NCBI GenBank assembly: GCA_963680875.1
Contig: OY804585.1
Coordinates: 30,246,186 to 30,310,185, forward strand
DNA length: 64,000 bases
Source: Bathymodiolus brooksi
Lineage: Eukaryota; Mollusca; Bivalvia; Mytilida; Modiolidae
Direction: 5' to 3'
Below the pieces are notes generated by a model, which made no database searches, was not told the origin of the DNA, and was given only the letters and a program-made list of their open reading frames with translations. The translations under genes were made by a program, and so were the position numbers. Below, piece after piece: positions 58,101 to 64,000 of this stretch. The number at the start of each line of letters is the position of its first letter. Position 1 is the first letter of the stretch.

Positions 58101-59693
58101 TTTTGAGCCGAGGGAGGGTGACTTCGCCTGGAATGGTGAGCCCATATAAATATATATTGGTATATGGACATAAATAAGATATCTACGAAAGGGGTCTTTA
58201 ATGTGCAAAAATACTCTTCAAACATGGCATACACAATGGTTTAATGTCACACTTTCAATTTTATACGTGAATTGATAACCACTGATCAAGAGGCCACCAC
58301 TACCAACCACCTGGGGATTTGTTCTCTAGAAACTGTCACATGTATCAAGTACTCATCATTGAAGACACTGCATATGATGAACAAAAGCAACATACTATAC
58401 TTTTTTTTTTTTAAATTTCAATATAAAATTTGATTTTCTCACATGCATTTTCATCCATTTTGTATATGAAAATTGAACTTACTACAGTACCAGTATATTT
58501 TTTAGGTAAGATATGTCCTTTCTTTAAAAAAACAACTGGTTTGCTGTAGCCTGGCTTACATTTTTTTAAGTGGGTATGTAGATAGATTAAGATTTTTTTT
58601 TCTTTCACAATTTTTAAAAAAGCTTATAAAAACAATGTTCGGTTCGTCTTTACTTCCTGTTGTTTGTAGGAGGGCTCAAGTCTTATTTACGTTATTTGTG
58701 TTTGCTTGCGTATAGTGGTGTCCGATACATATTGTGTTGTGTTTTTCTTCGTATTGTGTACCCTATCTTGCCATTTTCTCTGTATTGTCCATTTTTGATT
58801 GCCCCTTTGGTATTCTCTAACATTTATTTATATCAAAGCAAAAAAACTACCTTAAATTAGAAAGAAAAAATTAAAGAAATCCTTACAAAATGCTTTGGTC
58901 TTTCAGGTTAGAACAACCATAACATTTCTAATGAAAATTGAAAATCTAATAGTTTATTGATTATTGTGGACAAATAACATTGGATAATGGTTTCTCCTCA
59001 ACCATAATAATAAAATAAGGTTCATGAAGGTACTGAAGTTATACAACAGCCCCCCCCCCTTTTTTTCCATAAAAGGCCACACTCTTGTCAGACCAAATTT
59101 CAGATTGTTGGTTGGTTTATGGTGTTTAAAGCCACTTTCTACAATATTTCCGTTATATCGTGGTGGTCAGCTTTATTAGTGGAGGAAACCGGAGTACCCG
59201 GAGAAACCCACCGACCTGTCACAAGTCACTGACAAATTTTATCACATAATGTTGTACACCTGACCCTGTGCAGGATTTGATCTCACATCATCAGTGGTGA
59301 TACACAGATTACATAGGTACACTATAGTTGTAAATTAATGGCCCTATTTCAGATGGACTAGGGTAGGTAAATAGTATGTAATTGTACCTCTTAAGAGAAG
59401 CCAACCATATTATAAGGCCAGTTTTTCATTGCCAAAAGAGGTGGCCTATAAGAGGGGGGCTACTGTATTGTGGATACCCTGATTTTAAATACTATGGACA
59501 CATTACCTTGTTCTTTTAATTTATCAATATGTACTAATGCAGTTTTGTGCTTCAGAATGGAATCCTCTGTCTCAAGGCTGGTAGATATCACATATTTTCT
59601 GTATTCTATTGGAATGAAATTAACCACGGCAACAGAAAAAGAAAAATCTCCTTCTCCAACAAGTAGCGTTTGTCCTTCAAATGGAAAATTCAT
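41841..59693 (-). CDS. FDXACB1: FDXACB1-like protein gene, five exons, complete
   Basis: Exons (minus): 59693-59507, 57893-57737, 55201-54998, 44106-43984, 43161-41841. They total 663 codons plus stop, every GT-AG join keeps frame, and the length is near that of the vertebrate protein. Residues 13-20 GEGDFSFS are the SAM-binding loop of a BMT5-like (DUF2431) Rossmann domain. [12 protein letters not shown] lies at about 86-97 and [12 protein letters not shown] at 131-142. RSQDKGF begins at 183. The last ~98 residues are a ferredoxin-fold anticodon-binding domain as in mitochondrial PheRS, with [32 protein letters not shown] and [10 protein letters not shown]. The middle (about 225-560) is poorly conserved. 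BMT5 relatives methylate rRNA uridine; the exact role of FDXACB1 is not established. It converges with the photolyase gene. Intron 3 (10.9 kb) is mostly satellite. Confidence 0.9.
43285..43460 (+). repeat. third tRNA-derived SINE family, fragment
   Basis: GCCCATGGGTGGCCGATAGG and GGGTGTCGACTTCTGACCAC look like a Leu/Ser-type tRNA head with an A box. The B box region (GGCTCTCGCACCCC) is decayed. It lies in FDXACB1 intron 4. Confidence 0.55.
43487..43865 (-). repeat. SINE-A copy, full length
   Basis: On the minus strand: head with an ATGGTT A box, GAGCATCGTCC, GTTTCTCCACTAAGCACACA, GGGGCGACATGTCTGGCC, TTTCAGTGAGATAGCACCAT, TGTTGGTCTAGTACGAAGTG, TCGAATGTAACTTGTTC, and the end TTTTGCTCATTTGGTGTTAA. 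It is the best local model of the unexpanded SINE. Confidence 0.92.
43984..44106 (-). CDS. FDXACB1: FDXACB1 exon 4
   Basis: 123 bp. The acceptor is TGTATTATACAG (minus strand) and the donor GTAAGC. It encodes [20 protein letters not shown] and [12 protein letters not shown]. The first 18 bases and the acceptor are the source of the 38 bp array directly upstream. The true acceptor is the copy nearest the exon body: only it leads into TTTCAACACAG. Confidence 0.9.
44091..45375 (-). repeat. 38 bp minisatellite that copies a splice acceptor
   Basis: About 33 units; on the minus strand each is TATGTCTGTATTATACAG / GAGTCAAGACAAAGGTTTTA, where the slash is the splice acceptor used by exon 4. Units vary at AGACAAAG, AGATAAAG or AATCAAAG; one is truncated (44751) and a few have small deletions. 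38 is not a multiple of three, but no frame has a stop, so open frames run across three-unit cycles. Confidence 0.95.
45494..53699. repeat. 64 bp satellite, ~128 copies (8.2 kb)
   Basis: Unit: GAGTATTGGGATCCCATTAA, CCAGTTTAACTAGTATTGCT, GTAGGGAACAAATTATCAAGAGAG. The units are nearly uniform, with main variants GTGGGG for GTAGGG and AAAAGAG for AGAGAG. Several 73 bp units carry an extra AGATCAAGA (49328, 50042, 50306, 50826, 52882, 53144). Each unit holds the 10 bp palindrome TGGGATCCCA. It occupies most of FDXACB1 intron 3. Confidence 0.98.
53700..54099. other. intron 3 DNA, no feature recognised
   Basis: AT-rich. AGCCAGTATACACCTAGCTG and AAGCTAGTATACATCCAGGT form a loose direct pair near 53988 and 54046. 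Confidence 0.4.
54100..54275 (-). repeat. SINE-B copy with internal deletion
   Basis: The end GGTGTTTAACACCAATTCCA and TTTCAGTCATATCGTGG join directly to CACTGACAAACTTTATCACA. The minus-strand B box is GAGTTCAATTCC. Confidence 0.8.
54276..54997. other. intron 3 DNA next to exon 3, no feature recognised
   Basis: AT-rich, with ATGTAGATATAGATGTAGATAT at 54614-54635 as the only small repeat. Confidence 0.45.
54998..55201 (-). CDS. FDXACB1: FDXACB1 exon 3
   Basis: 204 bp. The acceptor is GTAATTTTTTAG and the donor GTAAAA (minus strand). It encodes [40 protein letters not shown] and PEYACTGF, the best conserved part of the BMT5-like domain. It leaves AG, completed by G of exon 4. Confidence 0.93.
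55452..55710 (+). repeat. SINE-B copy, full length
   Basis: Head GAGGGGCTGTCATGATCGTA, GGTAGTTGGATTTACAACTA, B box GAGTTCGAATCC, body GTGAGTGACTTGGGACAGG and CTCCGGTTTCCTCCACTAAT, end GAAATATTGTTGAAAGATGC. There is no telomere-like tail in this copy. Confidence 0.92.
55712..55805 (-). repeat. SINE-A head fragment
   Basis: On the minus strand it has TGTGGTGTAATGGTTAGCATG and ATGGGTTTGAGCTCTG, the A and B box region only. It directly abuts the SINE-B copy. Confidence 0.8.
55838..55997. mobile_element. foldback element family F, copy 2
   Basis: Begins ATGAAACCTGTCTAAACCGA and ends GGCTTAGACATGTTCCACTG, with the same internal order as the copy at 29773. Confidence 0.65.
56188..56305 (+). repeat. 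SINE-A head with duplicated A-box segment
   Basis: GTAGTGTAATGGTTAGTGTG then GTTAGTGTGCTCGTCTCT twice in a row, then B box GGTTCGAGTCCCGG and AAACCAAAGACCATAAAATT. Confidence 0.8.
56306..56924. other. intron 2 DNA, no gene recognised
   Basis: AT-rich. ATCGATAAGC is duplicated side by side at 56680-56700. Confidence 0.4.
56925..57085. repeat. three ~55 bp tandem units
   Basis: TATTACAATT-GTGTGGTATTAGA, CAAAGCACAGTAATATTTC and a G-rich AAAAAGGGGGG stretch repeat two and a half times. Confidence 0.8.
57086..57736. other. intron 2 DNA with a GGCTCCT-rich stretch
   Basis: 57460-57560 has repeated TTGGCTCCT, CTGGCTCCT and TGGCACCTG phrases, part of a dispersed repeat. No exon is seen. Confidence 0.45.
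57737..57893 (-). CDS. FDXACB1: FDXACB1 exon 2
   Basis: 157 bp. The acceptor is TTTCCATGTAG and the donor GTAAGT (minus strand). It encodes [20 protein letters not shown] and [20 protein letters not shown], the central strands of the Rossmann-like domain. Confidence 0.93.
57894..59104. other. FDXACB1 intron 1, no gene recognised
   Basis: AT-rich intron DNA with long T and A runs (58400, 58560, 58598) and a C run at 59050. Confidence 0.45.
59105..59345 (-). repeat. SINE-B copy
   Basis: Body markers GGAGGAAACCGGAGTACCC, GACCTGTCACAAGTCACTGA and CTACAATATTTCCGTTATA, with a decayed tRNA head on the right. Confidence 0.88.
59507..59693 (-). CDS. FDXACB1: FDXACB1 exon 1 (start codon)
   Basis: ATG at 59693-59691; donor GTAATG after 59507. 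It encodes [20 protein letters not shown], the SAM-binding loop, then [11 protein letters not shown]. It leaves one G. The start is the only ATG before the conserved LLVGEG block. Transcription start and upstream UTR exons are not defined. Confidence 0.9.
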
Positions 59694-59829
59694 CCTGAAG
59701 CTACATGTAGAAAAAATACATGGTCAAAGAATAAAAAACTACAATGAATTAATAAGGCATCAAGGAGCAAATTGAGATATACATGCATTTATCTGAAATT
59801 TTTACATTTTCTCTTTGATTTCGCAGAGT

Positions 59830-60045
59830 GATATTGCCAATATCAACAAACTGATTTTGATACTGAATATTATTGGTCCTCGAACACATTATGATGTTAC
59901 ATGTACCAATAAAAACAATAACGTCCGTTTTGAAGGTCTACACATACATTATCACTAGTATCACAGCTCGTCCTGTTGGACTCATTGCGATACTAGTGAT
60001 AATGTCTGTCTCACCCTTCAAAACTGACACAATTCTATATATATA
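59830..60045. mobile_element. palindromic foldback element, family H copy 2
   Basis: AATAACGTCCGTTTTGAAGG to ACATTATCACTAGTATCACA and the inverted GCGATACTAGTGATAATGTC to CCTTCAAAACTGACA. Left flank matches copy 1 at 9690-9770. Confidence 0.8.
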
Positions 60046-60560
60046 TTTAATTACAATAAAAAAAGAAGAGTGCTTAAATTAATCAGTACAATATATTTTA
60101 TTCTTAACTCTAACCAAATTCTATTTTGCTTTATCACATGAATGCATTTATTAGTTGAGTTCGAGTGAAAGTACCAGTACTTATGGTTATGCATAAATAA
60201 GTTTTAAGTTTGCATTTAATTTAATTGCTGCTTTCAATAACCTAAGTTTACTCCTGTTATTCTGTTGGGTTTGTGTTGCTCAATCCTTAGTTTTCTGTGT
60301 AGTATTTTGTCAACCATTTCTTACCCTTTTTTTTCCTTTATTTTTTGGTCATTGTGTTTTCTGTCTTCTGATTACCATGACTATTGTATTGACCAATTAT
60401 GGTGAGCATGGTGTTATATGGTAATGGAGAAACTGACCTAATCAAGAAAACAGGTTGACATGTACCCACCACAATCAATGTTGAATAAAATATGGTGCGT
60501 TTGAATGGTAACGGAGAAACCATGAAAATGAGGTCAAGTTCAGGTGACAAGTTTACACAC
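60046..60560. other. intergenic DNA, no gene recognised
   Basis: GGGTTTGTGTTGCTCAATCC and TTTTCTGTGTAGTATTTTG near 60268-60310 look like a dispersed repeat. No exon is seen. Confidence 0.4.
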
Positions 60561-60569
60561 CATGCTCAA

Positions 60570-62102
60570 GAATGCGAGTCAAGTCGCCCCCAAGACAACT
60601 CGCCCACTATGATTTAAGACAAGTCGCCCTCACTCTCAAGACAAGTCGCCCCCTTCTTCCAAGACAAGTCGCCCACTAATTTAAAAAGATCACGTTCACA
60701 TAAAATTTCTTCATCATCAACAGTTTACTTGAACACTCTGAAACTGTTTCCATCGCCAACAGTAGCAGAAAGGTTAGTTGCAGACTTTGAAGTCGGGTTA
60801 TGGAGAGCCGTAAAGACTGTGTTCCCTGAAATCCATATTCCAGGCTGTGCATTCCACTGTGGACAGGCTGTGTGGCGCCACGTTCAGGAACTAGGCTTAC
60901 ACTTATTTCCGTTAATTTTTTTCAAAAAAGAACATATATTGAAAATGTTCAATGTTATGAGAATCGGAAGGTATTTCGATATTATCATGATTATGAAAAT
61001 ACCGGTAATAACAGTTTTTTAATAACCTATCTATTTAAAAGATAGAATGCCAATACAATTTATCAGCACTATTTTCTGATACAATCTACTGGTATCTATG
61101 GAAATAAAGATAAAGAATATTTCAGTTGTCAAATATTTTACTTTATCTATTTGAATCTTTATTGTTTCCAATCACTTACAATTTGATTTAATTTGCAGGT
61201 CGAGTATTCACAGGTTCATTAGGAAAGTACTGGCACTACCCTTTCTTCCAGTGGAGCAGATAACAGAGACATTCAACACGCTTAAGGATACAGTCGACAC
61301 AGAAAAGATAACTAAATTAATGGATTATATCAACAACACATGGATCAACGGCAGCACATGGAAACCAGCATCATGGACAGTTTACGGCCAGTCAGTGAGG
61401 ACAAACAATGACGTTGAAGGCTGGCACCACCGGATCAACAGAAACCAAACTTGCAGATGTACATTCTCATCGTACTACTGCACAAGGAAGCCAGATTATT
61501 ACCGACTCAACTCAATATGGTCACAGAGGGAAAACTTCGACGTTACCAAAGAAAGAAAACGAGGGAGCTGCAGCACAGGATTTTCGCCTTACTGAAGAAG
61601 TGCGGCAAGATTTACGGCGACCAGTAATGATTTGACACAAGGAAGATTTGACAATTCATTGACTTTGTATTTGTTGTGTTATTTTGTCTACTTATAATAC
61701 TACTGAGATAATATTATTCAAACAAATGATATCTGAACCATGACTAAAAAATTGTCTTTATTTAAATATTGGCAACAGACTACTGAAGGAACAGTTAAAG
61801 TAACAAAGTACCGAAATGGTCTAAAAAGTAATGCCAAAATCGGATACACAAAAAACAACAGAGCACAGAGAGAAGAAATGCACATGAATAAGACAACACA
61901 AAAACTAAATTACATAAGATAAATAACAAAATACTACATTAACAAAACACAAAAAATAAGTTTTTCTAAAGGTCCTGGTGAGTGGGCGAGTTGTCCTGAA
62001 CAGTGGGCAAGCTGTCCCGAACAGTGGGCTAGTTGATCTGAAAAGTGGGCGAGTTGACCTGAAAAGTGGGCGACTTGTCTTGGGGGCGACTTGACCTGAA
62101 CC
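60570..62102 (+). mobile_element. MULE-like transposon, deleted and frameshifted
   Basis: Flanked by the 9 bp direct repeat CATGCTCAA at 60561-60569 and 62103-62111, the target duplication size expected for Mutator-like elements. The inverted ends are rich in AAGACAAGTCGCCC repeats (left 60576-60690, right 61977-62095, inverted). The interior has the C-terminal part of a MULE transposase (60759-61627). At 1.5 kb it is too short to be autonomous. Confidence 0.85.
60759..61627 (+). pseudogene. MULE transposase remnant
   Basis: A transposase for cut-and-paste movement, C-terminal half only. The first block (60759-60900) has [20 protein letters not shown] and [20 protein letters not shown], with the catalytic Asp of ADFE and the family GC-FH-Q motif. 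After about 300 bp without similarity (possibly an intron ending in TTTAATTTGCAG, or an insertion) the second block (61199-61437) has HRFIRKVLALPFLP and VRTNNDVEGWHHRINR. One base is missing at about 61441, and the frame then continues as LLHKEARLLPTQLN and KTRELQHRIFALLKK to a stop at 61625-61627. The N-terminal half with the first Asp is absent. Confidence 0.8.
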
Positions 62103-63106
62103 CATGCTCAATATGTGGACCAAGCATGGTGATCCTAGCCATATAGGTTTTATGATATTGGAGAAACTCATTTAATCTGAAAAACTTGATATTGTAAACA
62201 CCATTTCCGCTGCAAAAGCAATGCATACATGTACATTTGTATGTCCTGCTTTCAAGAAGAAAGTTGCAGGTGAGACAAAAATGGTGTCTCAATATTAAAA
62301 AAAACTTTCAAGATAATTATAATTCTAACACTAATCGACACAAAGAAATTGTTCAACAAGTCATAACTGTTCAAAATATATCTAAATTACTATTAGTTTT
62401 ATTTACAAAATATATATAATAGAACATTTATATGTCCGTTGCAATTATTACTAAATTTTATTTTTCGGTTATTAGAAAAGTTACTGTACACAAATAAAAC
62501 AAACAAACAAGTAAATGTGTGATTTTTCATTCCCAGTAAAAAGAAAAATGGGATCATATTGGGGTTAATTTAGAAACAAAGTTGTAAACTCAACTTAAAT
62601 TACCAGCTAATACGACGCTATTTTCAAAAGAGTAGGCGCGGAAAGCGTTTCACCAGGTGGTTTCACCAGGGGATTATAGTATAGTTGTTTCACGCACTTT
62701 TCTTGGTGTATCTAAAGACCCTAAAGACCATATCGGACAACCATGAAAAACGAATAGTTTTAATGTTTCTTTTTCTATTTTACTTATAAGAAATAAAATT
62801 TGTTGTTGGTATTATTTAGTTTGATTTTTTTAGATTCCCTATTAGTCTGAGATAAAGATATTTAAACTCGCAAATTAATTTACTAATAAATCCCGAAGAC
62901 CCGTCTTTGTTTAATAATTAGACACCTCCTCTTCAGGTAACACGGAAGTTTCCGTTTGGATGCAGGTGCGCAAATATCAAATTTGTCAATTATTTATCGA
63001 AATTACACAATCAGTTTTGATGAGACCTAGTGAAACTGTATACATGTGGTGTTAATTATTGATTTCTTGTTGGTAATTACATTTTCAGACAGAACATCAG
63101 AGAAGA
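62103..63106. other. intergenic DNA upstream of the chitobiase-like exon
   Basis: AT-rich. A CACCAGGTGGTTTCACCAGG duplication is at 62651-62670. No promoter element is clear. Confidence 0.4.
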
Positions 63107-63259
63107 ATGCGCTTAATTACACCGACTTTGATATTCGTCATTTATATATCATCCACCTTGTCCTTGGGGAGATATCACGCTACTGTACCAGCTATCGGAG
63201 TATGCCCATGCGGATCAACAGATCTATGTCGTATCAATTATTTGTCAAGACAAAAAGAG
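63107..63259 (+). CDS. CTBS: probable first exon of a di-N-acetylchitobiase-like gene
   Basis: 51 codons from ATG to the donor GTAAGG, phase 0. Residues 1-20 are hydrophobic (LITPTLIFVIYISSTLSLG), a plausible signal peptide. Then VCPCGSTDLCR resembles the N-terminus of mature lysosomal di-N-acetylchitobiase, a GH18 enzyme that trims the reducing-end chitobiose of glycoprotein glycans and begins with a CPC-x-LCR motif. Only the first exon is in the window, so the call rests on that short motif plus the signal peptide. Any other secreted Cys-rich protein is possible. Confidence 0.55.
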
Positions 63260-63373
63260 GTAAGGATAATATCGGATGTTTTAAAATCATAAATTCCATT
63301 TCAGAAAATATATTACTTACATTGTACTAGCTACTTCTTTTTTCTGGGTTACACTAAATTGACTAATGACCTG

Positions 63374-63954
63374 GGGCACATTTCTTTTAGGTGAATCTGG
63401 AACATGATTCTGAATCACATAATTGTTTTGTTGCTTTTTTCATCTAAAACAGAAACGGGTTTTCGAAACATGCGAAACATAGATGACCCATGTTTCGATT
63501 CGGTTCGAAAATTATTCTGTTTACCTCAAGTTTATAAAATGGTTTCAAATGTTGACGAAACTCATTGAAGTTGTAGTTAGGGACTACCAATTCTACATAA
63601 CTGCTACATCTATTTGCATCTTCACGTTTTTGAATATCAATGGTGTCGTGCAGAATCATATCGCACAGTTTAGTCTGAAAGGTTGATGAGCTATCAGCAT
63701 GGCAAACTAATTTTGCAGAGTACATGTTCTGTAATTCTAAGAATGTATAAGCTGTTGCAGCTGCAACATGCTTTTTGGAGGCCATCTTTTAATGTTTCAT
63801 GAAACATTGTGTTATTCATTTGGTGGAAACATGTTTCTGATTTCCTGAAGCATAATTTTGAAACATACCGTTTTTTAAAGCAACAAATCATGATTTTGTT
63901 TTTTGGAACAATGAAGTGAAACATGTTCCAAATTCACCTAAAAGAAATGCGCCC
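63374..63954. mobile_element. PIF/Harbinger-like MITE, 581 bp
   Basis: Inverted ends GGGCACATTTCTTTTAGGTG and the inverse of CACCTAAAAGAAATGCGCCC continue to AATCTGGAACATG, about 33 bp. They are flanked by a 3 bp direct repeat CTG (63371-63373 and 63955-63957), the duplication size of PIF/Harbinger elements. Confidence 0.7.
63444..63785 (-). pseudogene. open frame inside the MITE, possible transposase N-terminus remnant
   Basis: 113 residues starting MASKKHVAAATAYTFLELQN, which is reminiscent of the start of Harbinger-type nucleases. The rest (SYVELVVPNYNFNEFRQHLK) I do not recognise, and the usual catalytic region is absent. It lies wholly inside the TIR-bounded element, so an origin by internal deletion of a transposon gene is the simplest reading. 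Confidence 0.3.
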
Positions 63955-64000
63955 CTGAAAGGATATGATCACCTATATCTTTTTTACTACTCGATAGAAT

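Overview
The window is eukaryotic and very probably comes from a bivalve mollusc. The basis is split genes with GT-AG introns, two animal gene families with recognisable exons, AT-rich DNA, many copies of tRNA-derived SINEs of the kind common in molluscs, and transposable elements whose core is a tandem array of 136-172 bp monomers, as in the bivalve 'pearl' type. The exact genus cannot be fixed from the sequence. There is no sign of bacterial gene organisation.

Three host genes are visible. (1) A (6-4) photolyase / cryptochrome-family gene on the + strand, nine exons from 7131 to 31595. Its first ~85 codons lie left of the window or were not found. (2) A complete FDXACB1-like gene on the - strand, five exons from 59693 down to 41841, 663 codons. 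It has a BMT5-like SAM-binding N-terminus and a C-terminal ferredoxin-fold anticodon-binding domain. Genes 1 and 2 converge tail to tail across about 10 kb of repeats. (3) A probable first exon of a di-N-acetylchitobiase-like gene (63107-63259, +) that runs off the right edge. All exon joins in genes 1 and 2 keep the reading frame.

Layout: 1-2990 holds a Tx1/L1-type LINE on the - strand, with ORF1 carrying three zinc knuckles, an in-frame TAG and an SGNH-esterase domain, and ORF2 starting with an intact APE endonuclease. 3250-6960 is a 36-48 bp minisatellite. 7131-31595 is the photolyase gene; its 10.3 kb intron 4 holds a multi-level nest of transposons (14038-24056). 31683-41543 is intergenic DNA, dominated by one SINE that carries two huge internal tandem arrays (33088-41172). 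41841-59693 is the FDXACB1-like gene, whose intron 3 holds a 38 bp and a 64 bp array totalling 9.5 kb. 59830-63954 holds a foldback element, a decayed MULE transposon with a 9 bp target duplication, the chitobiase exon and a PIF/Harbinger-like MITE.

Tandem arrays make up more than a third of the window. The most unusual observation is that two of them are built from exon-intron junctions: 51 bp units copying the 3' end of photolyase exon 8 with its splice donor, and 38 bp units copying the 5' end of FDXACB1 exon 4 with its splice acceptor. A third striking case is a single SINE whose body expanded at two separate points into a 7.1 kb and a 0.93 kb satellite. The long open frames across these arrays are by-products of unit length and composition and are not annotated as genes.
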